Assembly: GCF_016464425.1 (NCBI RefSeq)
Contig: NZ_JADDKQ010000015.1
Location: 62,001 to 126,000, forward strand
Origin: Actinotalea solisilvae
GTDB lineage: Bacteria > Actinomycetota > Actinomycetes > Actinomycetales > Cellulomonadaceae
Reading direction: 5' to 3'
Length of the DNA: 64,000 nt
Of the stretch, positions 49,193-57,985 are shown piece after piece (the first letter of the stretch is position 1; each line of letters begins with the position of its first letter). Under the pieces are notes generated by a model. The model searched no databases. It had not been told where the DNA came from and worked only from the letters and a program-made list of their open reading frames with translations. A program made the position numbers and the translations under genes.

Positions 49193-50937
49193 GCACACCG
49201 ACGACGGCGGCGCAGCGCGCCGCAGGTGGCGCGGCCGACTACCTCGACCAGCGCACCGGCATCAGCCTGGCCGTGAAGAACTTCGCGCGGAAGATCTTCC
49301 CGGACCACTGGTCCTTCCTCCTGGGCGAGATCGCCCTCTACTCGTTCGTGGTGCTCCTCATCACGGGCGTGTTCCTCACCCTGTTCTTCGTGCCGAGCAT
49401 GGGCCTGGTCACGTACGAGGGCCCCTTCGCGCCGATGAACGGCGTCGAGATGTCCGAGGCGTTCGCCTCCACGCTCGACCTGTCGTTCGAGGTGACCGGC
49501 GGTCTGCTCATGCGGCAGATCCACCACTGGTCGGCGCTGCTCTTCATGGCCTCGATCGTCACGCACATGATGCGCGTCTTCTTCACCGGCGCCTTCCGTA
49601 AGCCGCGCGAGGTCAACTGGCTCGTGGGCTTCGTGCTCATGATCCTCGGCCTCGCCGCGGGCTTCACCGGCTACTCGCTGCCGGACGACGTGCTCTCGGG
49701 CAACGGCCTGCGCATCACCGACGGGGTCGTGAAGTCGATCCCGATCATCGGCAGCTACACGTCGTACTTCCTCTTCGGCGGCGAGTTCCCGGGCGAGCAC
49801 ATCATCCCGCGGCTCTTCACCGTCCACATCCTGCTGGTGCCGGGCCTCATCCTGGCCCTCATCGGTCTGCACCTGTTCTTCGTGGTGCTCCACAAGCACA
49901 CCCACTTCCCCGGGCCGGGGCGCACCGAGCGCAACGTCGTCGGGTTCCCGCTCTTCCCCGTGTACGTCGCGAAGGCGGGTGGCTTCTTCTTCGTGGTGTT
50001 CGGCGTCCTCGCCCTCATGGGCGGCACGATGAGCATCAACCCGGTGTGGAACTACGGGCCCTACGACCCGTCGCCCGTCTCGGCCGGCGCCCAGCCCGAC
50101 TGGTACATGCTCTTCCTCGAGGGCGCGCTCCGCATGATGCCCGGCCAAGGCACGGAGTGGGTGATCGGCGGCTACACCCTGCCGCTCAACGTGCTCATCC
50201 CCGCGATGGTCGTCCCGGGCATCCTGTTCACGCTCCTCGCGCTGTACCCCTTCATCGAGGCGTGGGCCACCGGCGACAAGCGCGAGCACCACGTGCTCGA
50301 CCGCCCGCGCAACGCGCCGGTCCGCACGGCGACCGGTGTCGCGATCCTCACGGCGTTCTTCATCCTCATCCTCGCGGGCTCGAACGACCTCATCGCGACG
50401 CACTTCGCGCTGTCGATCAACGACATCACGAACGTGTTCCGCGTGCTGGTGCTCGTCCTGCCGTTCGTCGCGTTCTGGGCCACGAAGCGCATCTGCCTCG
50501 GCCTGCAGCGCAAGGACCGCGAGCTGGTGCTCCACGGGCACGAGACCGGACGCATCGTGCGCTTCGCCAACGGCGAGTACATCGAGGTGCACAAGCCCCT
50601 CGACGAGTACGAGCGGTGGATCCGGGTGCACCACGAGCCGCGTCGGCCGCTGGAGCTCCTGCCGGCCGAGGACGCGCGTGGCGTGCGCCGCAAGGGCTAC
50701 CGCGCCGACGCGCTGCGCGCCCGGGTCTCGCGCTTCTTCTACGAGGACCGGGTCGAGCCGGTCACGCCTGCCGAGCTGGCTGCCGCGCACTCGCACGGCG
50801 AGCACGACGCCCTCCCGGCGGCGGACCACGAGGCCCGCGAGATCGGTGCCGGCTCGGGCGGCGGGCGTCACGCCGTCACCGGTGCCCCGCTCCCCGACGA
50901 GGGCGAGAACCCCCGTCCCCCCGTGCAGGACCACTGA
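49189..50937 (+). CDS. qcrB: Cytochrome bc1 cytochrome b subunit
   Basis: Membrane quinol-oxidising subunit of 582 residues. Heme-binding histidines are in MRQIHHWSALLFMASIVTHMMR and in FTVHILLVPG and LIGLHLFFVVLHKHTH. The Qo-site motif PDW (AQPDWYMLFLEGALRM) replaces PEWY, as is usual for actinobacteria. The C-terminal 110 residues are a cytosolic Glu/Arg/His-rich extension. It is the target class of the mycobacterial drug telacebec (family knowledge). The GTG start overlaps the qcrA stop. Confidence 0.96.
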   Translation: MSTPTTAAQRAAGGAADYLDQRTGISLAVKNFARKIFPDHWSFLLGEIALYSFVVLLITGVFLTLFFVPSMGLVTYEGPFAPMNGVEMSEAFASTLDLSFEVTGGLLMRQIHHWSALLFMASIVTHMMRVFFTGAFRKPREVNWLVGFVLMILGLAAGFTGYSLPDDVLSGNGLRITDGVVKSIPIIGSYTSYFLFGGEFPGEHIIPRLFTVHILLVPGLILALIGLHLFFVVLHKHTHFPGPGRTERNVVGFPLFPVYVAKAGGFFFVVFGVLALMGGTMSINPVWNYGPYDPSPVSAGAQPDWYMLFLEGALRMMPGQGTEWVIGGYTLPLNVLIPAMVVPGILFTLLALYPFIEAWATGDKREHHVLDRPRNAPVRTATGVAILTAFFILILAGSNDLIATHFALSINDITNVFRVLVLVLPFVAFWATKRICLGLQRKDRELVLHGHETGRIVRFANGEYIEVHKPLDEYERWIRVHHEPRRPLELLPAEDARGVRRKGYRADALRARVSRFFYEDRVEPVTPAELAAAHSHGEHDALPAADHEAREIGAGSGGGRHAVTGAPLPDEGENPRPPVQDH

Positions 50938-51096
50938 CGATCGACCAGAGTGGGCATCCCGGGCTCGTCACGCAGCGCTCGCGCGCCGCGGGGCGAGCCC
51001 GGTCCCGTTCACGACGTCCTGCCGCACGACCCGCAGTCCTGATCCGACCAGCAGTACGAGCCGTCGCGACAGCGACCCGACCGGAGGAGCAGCTTC

Positions 51097-51720
51097 ATGG
51101 CTGACTACACCCTGCCCGATCTCCCGTACGACTACGCGGCGCTCGAGCCCCACATCTCGGGGCGCATCATGGAGCTGCACCACGACAAGCACCACGCCGC
51201 CTACGTGACGGGTGCCAACACGGCGCTCGAGAAGCTCGCGGAGGCGCGCGAGAAGGGCGACTTCGCGGCCGTCAACCTGCACGAGAAGAACCTCGCGTTC
51301 AACCTCGGCGGCCACGTCAACCACTCGGCGTTCTGGGCCAACCTGTCCCCCGAGGGCGGCGACCGTCCCGTGGGCGAGCTCGCCGCCGCGATCGACGAGT
51401 TCTTCGGCTCGTTCGACGCCTTCCAGGCGCACTTCGCCGCCACGGCCGTGGGCATCCAGGGCTCCGGCTGGGCGATCCTCGCGTGGGACTCGGTCGGCCA
51501 GAAGCTGGGCATCTTCCAGCTCTACGACCAGCAGGGCAACATCCCGCTGGGCATCGTGCCGATCGTCCTGCTCGACATGTGGGAGCACGCCTTCTACCTC
51601 GACTACGTCAACGTCAAGGCGGACTACGTCAAGGCGTGGTGGAACATCGTCAGCTGGGCCGACGCGGGTGCGCGCTTCGAGCGCGCACGCTCGCAGACCT
51701 CGGGCCTCATCGTCCCCTGA
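51097..51720 (+). CDS. sodA: Superoxide dismutase, Mn/Fe family
   Basis: Cytosolic, or signal-less secreted, enzyme of 207 residues that dismutes superoxide. Metal ligands: His28 in MELHHDKHH, His76 in HVNHSAFW, Asp160 and His164 in [13 protein letters not shown]. Gly/Gln patterns ([10 protein letters not shown]) favour Mn or cambialistic use but do not settle it. GGAGGAG precedes the ATG. Placed right after the respiratory genes, it could counter superoxide from the bc1 complex. Confidence 0.96.
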   Translation: MADYTLPDLPYDYAALEPHISGRIMELHHDKHHAAYVTGANTALEKLAEAREKGDFAAVNLHEKNLAFNLGGHVNHSAFWANLSPEGGDRPVGELAAAIDEFFGSFDAFQAHFAATAVGIQGSGWAILAWDSVGQKLGIFQLYDQQGNIPLGIVPIVLLDMWEHAFYLDYVNVKADYVKAWWNIVSWADAGARFERARSQTSGLIVP

Positions 51721-51742
51721 CCTGCTCCCCCCGGAGCGTCCG

Positions 51743-51776
51743 ACGGGCGCGGCGTGCTGCGGCGCGCCGCGCCCGT
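51743..51776 (+). terminator. Hairpin after sodA
   Basis: A perfect 12-bp stem (ACGGGCGCGGCG and its complement) with a 10-base loop, 22 bases after the sodA stop. Confidence 0.7.
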
Positions 51777-51817
51777 GGGCGTCCCGGAGCCCACCACCGC
51801 CCCTGGAGGGCTTCTGC

Positions 51818-51823
51818 TAGACA
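51818..51823 (+). promoter_or_regulatory. -10-like hexamer TAGACA for the ComB-like gene
   Basis: TAGACA ends 7 bases before the GTG. It lacks the final T of the TANNNT pattern, so support is weaker. Confidence 0.35.
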
Positions 51824-51830
51824 GGGGGCC

Positions 51831-52565
51831 GTGGACGCGCACCGGCAGACGCCCTGGGACCTCCGGCTCGAGTGGGGCCTCACCGGCGCCCGCGAGGTGG
51901 CGGGCCGGGCCGACGTGGCCGTCGTCGTCGACGTCCTCTCGTTCACGACGACGCTCTCGGTGGCCGCCGACCTCGGCACCCGCGTCGTGCCCTGCGACGT
52001 CCGGGGTGACGCCGCGGCGCTGGCGGCCCGGCACGGCGGCGTCGTCGCGTCGGGCCGCGAGGCCCGTGACGGCCGTCCGAGCCTCTCGCCCGCGTCGCTG
52101 CGCGTCGCACCGCCGGTCGAAACGCTCGTGCTGCCGTCACCGAACGGGTCCGCGATCAGCGCTGCCCTGGCGCTGGCGGGCTGCGTCGTCGTGGGCGCGT
52201 GCCTGCGGAACGCGTCGGCGGTGGCGGAGTGGGTCGCGACGCAGACCCCTGGCGTCGTCGCCGTGGTGCCCGCGGGCGAGCGGTGGCCGGACGGGGGCCT
52301 GCGCCCCGCCGTCGAGGACCTCTGGGGCGCAGGCGCCGTCGTGGACGCCCTCGCGCGCGCGGGCTACGACCCGTCCCCCGAGGCGGACGTCGCGCGGCGC
52401 TCGCACGGGGCCGTCGCCGGCCGCGTCGCCGCCGCACTGGGCGCCTGCGCGAGCGGCCGCGAGCTCGACGCCGCGGGCTTCGCCGCCGACGTCGCGATCG
52501 CGGCCGAGGCCGACGCGAGCCGCGCCGTCCCCGTGCTGCACGACGGGGTCTTCGCGCCCGCCTGA
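51831..52565 (+). CDS. 2-phosphosulfolactate phosphatase family protein (ComB-like)
   Basis: A 244-residue Mg2+-dependent phosphatase-family member. Motifs: VAVVVDVLSFTTTLSVAADLG, LVLPSPNGSAISAAL and GACLRNASAVAEW. In methanogens ComB acts in coenzyme M synthesis; actinobacteria lack that pathway, so the physiological substrate here is unknown and the name only marks the family. The end is followed by a hairpin shared with the convergent ctaF. Confidence 0.82.
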   Translation: MDAHRQTPWDLRLEWGLTGAREVAGRADVAVVVDVLSFTTTLSVAADLGTRVVPCDVRGDAAALAARHGGVVASGREARDGRPSLSPASLRVAPPVETLVLPSPNGSAISAALALAGCVVVGACLRNASAVAEWVATQTPGVVAVVPAGERWPDGGLRPAVEDLWGAGAVVDALARAGYDPSPEADVARRSHGAVAGRVAAALGACASGRELDAAGFAADVAIAAEADASRAVPVLHDGVFAPA

Positions 52566-52593
52566 CGCGGTCGCACCCTCCCCACGCGACGAG

Positions 52594-52621
52594 GCCCGCC
52601 CGCCCCGGAGGGCGGACGGGC
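52594..52621. terminator. Bidirectional hairpin between comB-like gene and ctaF
   Basis: A 12-bp stem (GCCCGCCCGCCC against GGGCGGACGGGC) with one mismatch and a 4-base loop lies between two convergent stops. Confidence 0.7.
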
Positions 52622-52652
52622 GTCGTGGTGACGGACGTGGCCGTCGGGTCCG

Positions 52653-53051
52653 TCAGTGGGCGTGCTGCCCGCGGGAGAACTCGAAGACCCAGCCGACGAG
52701 GCCGATGATCCCGATGAAGGCGCCGATCGCGAGGAGCCACCAGCCGATGGCGAGCGACGCGAACGAGACCGCGGCCCCGAGCGCGAGGACCAGCGGCCAC
52801 CAGCTCCAAGGGCTGAACACGCCCTGGTCGCCCGCGCCCTGCTCGACGTCGGCGTAGGGGTCGTCCTCGGGCCGCGCGTCGATGCGGCGCGCGAGGAGGG
52901 CCAGGTACCCGCCGATCATCGCGACGAGACCCGCCACGAGCAGCAGGCCCGCCGTGCCGACCGACTCCCAGTCGCTCCACCACCCGTAGACGAGGGCGCA
53001 GACGAGGAAGAAGGGCACCAGCAGCAGGAAGAGCTTCGTCTCGATCTTCAT
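52653..53051 (-). CDS. ctaF: Cytochrome c oxidase subunit IV (actinobacterial CtaF)
   Basis: A 132-residue small subunit with four hydrophobic segments: [52 protein letters not shown] and [19 protein letters not shown]. Typical length for the family, which is specific to actinobacteria and needed for stability of the aa3 oxidase. The ATG overlaps the ctaD stop by 4 bases. Confidence 0.93.
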   Translation of the reverse strand: MKIETKLFLLLVPFFLVCALVYGWWSDWESVGTAGLLLVAGLVAMIGGYLALLARRIDARPEDDPYADVEQGAGDQGVFSPWSWWPLVLALGAAVSFASLAIGWWLLAIGAFIGIIGLVGWVFEFSRGQHAH

Positions 53052-54889
53052 CGGCCGTCCTCGTCCCGGGCGTCGCCGCCGTCCACGTCGTCGCCCGGCT
53101 CGGGGCGACGACCCTCGTCCACGATGGTCGCGGAGGACTGCTCGGGCTCCGCGTCACCCGTCGCGAGCCGCTCGGCCGCGAGAGACACCTCGCCGCGACG
53201 GTCGGCCTCCCAGTCCAGCACGCCGGCGTCGGGCTCCACGTGGTCCATGGCGGCGACCTCGGGGTGGTGCAGGTCGAACGCGGGACGCTCGGAGCGGATG
53301 CGCGGCAGCGACGTGAAGTTGTGCCGCGGCGGCGGGCAGGACGTGGCCCACTCGAGCGAGTTGCCGTAGCCCCACGGGTCGTCGACCGTGACCTTGGGCG
53401 CCTTGCGCCACGTCACGTAGACGTTCCACAGGAACGGCAGCGTCGAGGCCGCGAGGACCATCGAGCCGACGGTCGACACCTGGTTCATCCAGGTGAAGCC
53501 GTCCTCGGGCATGTAGTCGGCGTAGCGCCGCGGCATGCCCATCGCGCCCAGCCAGTGCTGGATGAGGAACGTCGCGTGGAAGCCGAAGAACAGCAGCCAG
53601 AAGTGGATCTTGCCGAGCCGCTCGTCGAGCATGCGACCCGTGAACTTCGGCCACCAGAAGTAGAACCCGGCGAACATCGCGAACACGACCGTGCCGAACA
53701 CGACGTAGTGGAAGTGCGCGACGACGAAGTACGTGTCCGAGACGTGGAAGTCCAGCGCGGGGCTCGACAGGATGATGCCGGTCAGGCCGCCGAAGAGGAA
53801 CGTCACGAGGAAGCCGATCGACCACAGCATCGGCGTCTCGAACGTGAGCTTGCCGCGCCACATCGTGCCGATCCAGTTGAAGAACTTCACGCCGGTCGGC
53901 ACCGCGATGAGCATCGTCATGAGCGCGAAGAACGGCAGCAGCACGGCGCCGGTGACGTACATGTGGTGCGCCCAGACGGTGACCGACAGGGCCGCGATCG
54001 CGATCGTGGCGTAGACGAGGCCCTTGTAGCCGAAGATCGGCTTGCGGCTGAACACCGGGAAGATCTCCGACACGATGCCGAAGAACGGCAGCGCGATGAT
54101 GTAGACCTCGGGGTGGCCGAAGAACCAGAACAGGTGCTGCCACAGGATGGCGCCGCCGTGCTCGGGGTTGAAGACCTGCGACCCGAGCCGCCGGTCCGCG
54201 CCGAGCGCGAAGAGCGCGGCCGCCAGGGGCGGGAAGGCCATGAGCACGAGCAGGCTCGTCACCAGGGTGTTCCAGGTGAAGATCGGCATCCGGAACATCG
54301 TCATGCCGGGCGCACGCATGGTGAGGATCGTGGTGATGAAGTTCACCGCGCCGAGAATCGTGCCGAAGCCACCGAGCGCGAGCCCGAAGACCCACAGGTC
54401 ACCACCGAGCCCTGGCGAGTACGTCGTCGTCGACAGCGGTGTGTAGGCGAACCAGCCGAACGACGCGGCGCCCTGCGGCGTGAAGAAGCCCGAGACCGCG
54501 ATGATCCCGCCGAACAGGTAGAACCAGTACGCGAGCATGTTCAGGCGCGGGAAGGCGACGTCGGGCGCGCCGATCTGCAGCGGCATGATGACGTTCGCGA
54601 AGCCCGCGAACAGCGGCGTCGCGAAGAGCAGCAGCATGATCGTGCCGTGCATCGTGAAGAGCTGGTTGTACTGCTCCTTGCTCTGCACGATCTGGATGCC
54701 CGGCTCGAAGAGCTCGGCCCGGATCACGAGGGCCATGAGCCCCGCGATGCAGAAGAAGAAGAACGACGAGATGAGGTAGAGGTACCCGATCGTCTTGTGG
54801 TCGGTCGAGGTGATCCACTTGATCACCGTGCGACCCAGGGTCTGGCGGCGCGGCGCCAGGCCCGGGATCGTCTCCGCAACGGCGGCCAT
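53048..54889 (-). CDS. ctaD: Cytochrome c oxidase subunit I
   Basis: Catalytic subunit of 613 residues with twelve TM helices. Heme a ligand region [15 protein letters not shown], CuB and Tyr-His site [23 protein letters not shown], and heme ligands [17 protein letters not shown] are intact. The proton-pathway segments are canonical for aa3 type A oxidases. An 80-residue acidic tail ([16 protein letters not shown] onward) extends past the common family end. The start shares a base with the ctaC stop. Confidence 0.97.
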   Translation of the reverse strand: MAAVAETIPGLAPRRQTLGRTVIKWITSTDHKTIGYLYLISSFFFFCIAGLMALVIRAELFEPGIQIVQSKEQYNQLFTMHGTIMLLLFATPLFAGFANVIMPLQIGAPDVAFPRLNMLAYWFYLFGGIIAVSGFFTPQGAASFGWFAYTPLSTTTYSPGLGGDLWVFGLALGGFGTILGAVNFITTILTMRAPGMTMFRMPIFTWNTLVTSLLVLMAFPPLAAALFALGADRRLGSQVFNPEHGGAILWQHLFWFFGHPEVYIIALPFFGIVSEIFPVFSRKPIFGYKGLVYATIAIAALSVTVWAHHMYVTGAVLLPFFALMTMLIAVPTGVKFFNWIGTMWRGKLTFETPMLWSIGFLVTFLFGGLTGIILSSPALDFHVSDTYFVVAHFHYVVFGTVVFAMFAGFYFWWPKFTGRMLDERLGKIHFWLLFFGFHATFLIQHWLGAMGMPRRYADYMPEDGFTWMNQVSTVGSMVLAASTLPFLWNVYVTWRKAPKVTVDDPWGYGNSLEWATSCPPPRHNFTSLPRIRSERPAFDLHHPEVAAMDHVEPDAGVLDWEADRRGEVSLAAERLATGDAEPEQSSATIVDEGRRPEPGDDVDGGDARDEDGR

Positions 54890-55770
54890 CAGCCCTCCCC
54901 GCTCGGGATCGCGTTGTCGTCGCCGCGGTTCTGCGTGCGATCGAGGGAGGAGTCGAGCGCGCCGGTCTGGCCGGCCTCGCGCAGCTCCTCCATGTGCGCG
55001 TCGTACTCCTCGCGGGAGACGACGGCGACGTTGAAGAGCATCCCGGAGTGGAACTCGCCGCAGAACTCGGCGCACTTGCCGGCGTAGACGCCCTCGTGGG
55101 TCGGGACGACCTGGAAGACGTTCGGGCGGCCGGGGATCATGTCGCGCTTGTAGAGGAACGCGGGGACCCAGAACGAGTGCACGACGTCGCGCGCGGAGAG
55201 CTGGATCTCGACCCGCTCGTCGACCGGCAGGTACAGCGTCGGGAGCTGCTCGGGGTTGCCGGGCTCGCCGACGTCGATGACGTGCTGACCCGTGTCGTAG
55301 ACGTCGTCGTCGAGGTAGTTGAAGTCCCAGCTCCACTGCTTGCCCACGACCTCGACCGTGACGTCGGGCGTCGCGCTGATGTCGTCGATCGCCGCGGTGT
55401 CCCGCTCCGTGTAGAAGTACAGGACGCCGATCATGAGCACGGGCAGGATCACGTACATGATCTCGAGCGGCACGTGGTACCGGAGCTGCACGGGCAGCGT
55501 GTCGTCGTCGCGACGCTTCCGGTAGACCGCGACGCACCAGAGGATGAGGCCCCACGTGATGAGGCCGACGACCAGTGCGGCGATCCACGACCCGGTCCAC
55601 AGGGTCGTGATGCGCTCGGTCATGTTGGTGACCTCTTCGCCGTCCTCCGCCCCGGGGAGGAAGCCCCGCTGGGCCTCCGCGGAGCAGCCGGTCGCGACCA
55701 GCGCCACCGCGGCGGCGAGCGCCGAGGCACGGGCGACGCCTCGGCGTCGACGGGGGTGTTGCACGTCCAA
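54889..55770 (-). CDS. ctaC: Cytochrome c oxidase subunit II
   Basis: CuA-bearing subunit of 293 residues. It has a lipoprotein-type signal peptide ([16 protein letters not shown], Cys29), two TM helices ([18 protein letters not shown] and [18 protein letters not shown]) and the CuA motif [12 protein letters not shown] plus the upstream His in [11 protein letters not shown]. The start is TTG, with GGAGAGG 6 bases upstream; a GTG two codons later is the alternative. First gene of ctaC-ctaD-ctaF, with the three coupled by overlaps. Confidence 0.95.
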   Translation of the reverse strand: MDVQHPRRRRGVARASALAAAVALVATGCSAEAQRGFLPGAEDGEEVTNMTERITTLWTGSWIAALVVGLITWGLILWCVAVYRKRRDDDTLPVQLRYHVPLEIMYVILPVLMIGVLYFYTERDTAAIDDISATPDVTVEVVGKQWSWDFNYLDDDVYDTGQHVIDVGEPGNPEQLPTLYLPVDERVEIQLSARDVVHSFWVPAFLYKRDMIPGRPNVFQVVPTHEGVYAGKCAEFCGEFHSGMLFNVAVVSREEYDAHMEELREAGQTGALDSSLDRTQNRGDDNAIPSGEG

Positions 55771-55905
55771 GGGGTGCCTCTCCAGTCATGCGTCCCCGGT
55801 CCGCACCACCGCCTCGGGCGGCCCGACCGGGACTTACGTCCTCGACCCGAGCAGCCTAGCGTGCGCGGACGTCGTCGCAGGCCGGACGGCACGCCCGACG
55901 ACGGC

Positions 55906-55911
55906 TAGCGT
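55906..55911 (+). promoter_or_regulatory. -10 hexamer TAGCGT for the NifS-like gene (leaderless)
   Basis: TAGCGT ends 6 bases before the GTG start. A second TAGCGTG occurs about 50 bases upstream. Confidence 0.55.
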
Positions 55912-55917
55912 GGGCGC

Positions 55918-57090
55918 GTGGGACAGCCAGCGCACGACGCGCCGACCGACGGCGCCGCGCGGCACCGCGTCTACCTCGACGCGGGCGGGCGCGCGCCCGT
56001 CCACCCGGCCGGCCGCGCCGCCTACGACGCCGCCCTGGCCGAAGGCTGGGCGGACCCGCGCCGGCTCCACGCCGAGGGCCGCCGGGCGCGCCTCCTGCTC
56101 GAGCAGGCGCGCGAGGCGCTGGCCGCGGAGCTCGGCTGCCGCACGCCCGAGGTGCATCTCGCGCCCAGCCACACCGCGGCCCTGCACGCGGCGGTCCGCG
56201 GCCTCGCGCGGGGCCGCCGCCGCACCGGCCGGGGCGTCGTCGCGTCGGCCGTCGAGCGCGCCGCGGTCCTCGCGGCCGGGCGTTGGGTCGCGGAGGACAC
56301 CCTGACGGTCGTGCCGGTCGACCGCGTGGGCCGGGTCGATCTCGACGCGTGGCGCGGCGCGGTCACCTCCCCCGGCGTCGCCCTCGCGGCCCTCCAGCAC
56401 GCCAACGGCGAGGTCGGCACGGTTCAGCCCGTCGAGGCGGCCCACGAGGCGGCGCGGTCGGCCGGCGTGCCGCTAATCGTCGACGCCGGCGCGAGCGTCG
56501 GGCACGTGGCGCTGCCCGCGGTGTGGGACGTCTTGGCCGCCGACCCCGGCGACTGGGGCGCGCCAGCCGGCGTCGGCGTGCTCGCGATTCGCAGCTCGGT
56601 GCGCGCCGTCCCGGACGCGCCCGAGGACGAGGACGCGTGGTTCCCCGGCGGCGTGAGCGTCCCGGCGGCCTTCGCCGCGGCCGTGTCCTTGCGCGCGGTG
56701 CTGGCCGAGCGCGAGGCCGCCGACGCGCGCCGTCGCGCCGCCGTCGAGCGGATCCGCGCCGCCGCCGCGACGGTGCCCGACGTCGACGTCGCAGGCGACG
56801 CCGACGCCCGGCTCCCCCACGTCCTGACGTTCTCCTGCCTCTACGTGGACGGCGAAGCGATCGTCGGCGAGCTCGACCGCCGCGGCTTCGCGGTCGGCTC
56901 GGGCTCGGCCTGCACGTCGAGCGCGCTCGAGCCGAGCCACGTCCTCGCGGCCATGGGCGTGCTGACGCACGGCAACGTGCGCCTCGCCCTGCCGGTCGAT
57001 GTGCGCGACGACGACGTCGACCGGTTCTGCGCGGCGCTGCCCGAAGCCGTCGCCGCGGTCCGGGACGCCGCAGGCGTCGTCGGACTGTGA
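55918..57090 (+). CDS. NifS/cysteine desulfurase-like protein with no lysine (non-PLP paralogue)
   Basis: A 390-residue class V aminotransferase-fold protein. Fold signatures align with cysteine desulfurases: HRVYLDAGGRAPVHP, HANGEVGTVQPVEA, PLIVDAGASVG (Asp189) and the persulfide-cysteine loop GSGSACTSSALEPSHVL (Cys332). The segment expected to hold the PLP lysine (SGHKxxGPKG) reads LAADPGDWGAPAGVG, the PLP-stacking His is Arg (AVERAAV), and there is no lysine anywhere in the chain. It cannot form the internal aldimine. Similar proteins are fused to TusA in Streptomyces (recollection). Here it overlaps tusA by 4 bases. Probably a persulfide carrier or scaffold rather than a desulfurase. Confidence 0.8.
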   Translation: MGQPAHDAPTDGAARHRVYLDAGGRAPVHPAGRAAYDAALAEGWADPRRLHAEGRRARLLLEQAREALAAELGCRTPEVHLAPSHTAALHAAVRGLARGRRRTGRGVVASAVERAAVLAAGRWVAEDTLTVVPVDRVGRVDLDAWRGAVTSPGVALAALQHANGEVGTVQPVEAAHEAARSAGVPLIVDAGASVGHVALPAVWDVLAADPGDWGAPAGVGVLAIRSSVRAVPDAPEDEDAWFPGGVSVPAAFAAAVSLRAVLAEREAADARRRAAVERIRAAAATVPDVDVAGDADARLPHVLTFSCLYVDGEAIVGELDRRGFAVGSGSACTSSALEPSHVLAAMGVLTHGNVRLALPVDVRDDDVDRFCAALPEAVAAVRDAAGVVGL

Positions 57091-57386
57091 CCGCCGACGA
57101 CGAAGTCGTGCGTGTTGACGCGCGCGGCCTGCGCTGCCCGCTGCCGGTCATCCGGCTCGCCGCGGTGGCGAAGACCCTGGCCGCCGGCACCGTGATCGAG
57201 GTCCTCTGGACGGACCCGGCCGCCCGGCACGACATCCCGGCCTGGGCACGCATGCGCGGCCACGAGGTAGTCGGGACGATCATCGAGGACGACGTTAGGG
57301 GCGTGACGATGGTGCGGCTCGGGCCGGCTCCCGTAGCGGGCCGACATGGTTGCGTTGGTCGCCGTCGCCGGGGTGCCCCCTATTGA
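57087..57386 (+). CDS. TusA-like sulfur carrier protein
   Basis: A 99-residue protein. Residues 1-80 are a TusA/SirA domain with the catalytic Cys in VDARGLRCPLPVIRLA and the fold VIEVLWTDPAARHDIPAWARMRGHEVVG. The last 20 residues (APVAGRHGCVGRRRRGAPY) are not family-like; the frame continues into the start of the recombinase remnant, so the original stop was probably lost at the island junction. GTG overlaps the previous stop (GTGA). Together with the NifS-like protein it forms a sulfur-relay pair of unknown target. Confidence 0.85.
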   Translation: MTADDEVVRVDARGLRCPLPVIRLAAVAKTLAAGTVIEVLWTDPAARHDIPAWARMRGHEVVGTIIEDDVRGVTMVRLGPAPVAGRHGCVGRRRRGAPY

Positions 57387-57900
57387 GACGCCTCCAGCAG
57401 TCGCGATCTACGCCCGCGTCTCACCGGACGCGTTGGGCAGGGCGCTCAGCGTCGAGCGCAGTTGCAGATTGCCGACGCCTTGCCCGTAAGCACGGCGACT
57501 GTCACTGCGGAGTACCTCGAGAACGACCTGTCCGCCCGCGAGGCCTCCACCGCTCGTCCTGCCTGCGGGCGGATGTCTGCAGACCACGACGCAGATCCGA
57601 GACGCGGTGACCGCTTACCTCCAAGTGCGGGAGGCCATCATCACCCCTCCTCAGGGCGATCGGGTGCTGGGCGTCCTAGCCGCGAAGAGTGTCAGCGGGC
57701 GCCGGGCCCGCGGGACAATACCGTCTCTCGTAGAAACTGCGGTACGGCTTGTGCGGCGAAGGGCTGTTCACGTTCCCGCGCCGCAAGAGCTGCGCTACAT
57801 GTGCTCCAAGGCACAACCACGGCGGCCGCGGCAGCTGACCGTCGCCGCAGAGCGCGTTGAGCAGTTGCTCACCGAAGCCGTCCCGCTGCGACCTGGACAC
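57346..57900 (+). pseudogene. Large serine recombinase remnant (frameshifted, internally deleted)
   Basis: Pieces of one protein are spread over different frames. AIYARVSPDALGRALSVER is the N-terminal resolvase strand with the catalytic Ser, starting from the ATG at 57346. The next pieces read DCRRLARKHG and TVTAEYLENDLSAREAS (typical EYxDNDxSA). After a large gap the C-terminal zinc-region end appears as LRYMCSKA and LTVAAERVEQLLTEAV. At least two frameshifts, and loss of most of the catalytic and recombinase domains, make it non-functional. It marks the integrase end of the island. Confidence 0.8.
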
Positions 57901-57985
57901 CGGAAGTCGCTAATGCCCTGGCCGGGCGCCGCAGCGCCGGTGAGCGCGAGGCCGCTGCGCGAGCGGCGCCGGGGCCAGGCGCGGC

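Noticed and set aside
57676..57900. 74-codon minus-strand frame in the recombinase remnant
   Set aside because: No start signal or family motif; the region is explained by the plus-strand recombinase fragments.
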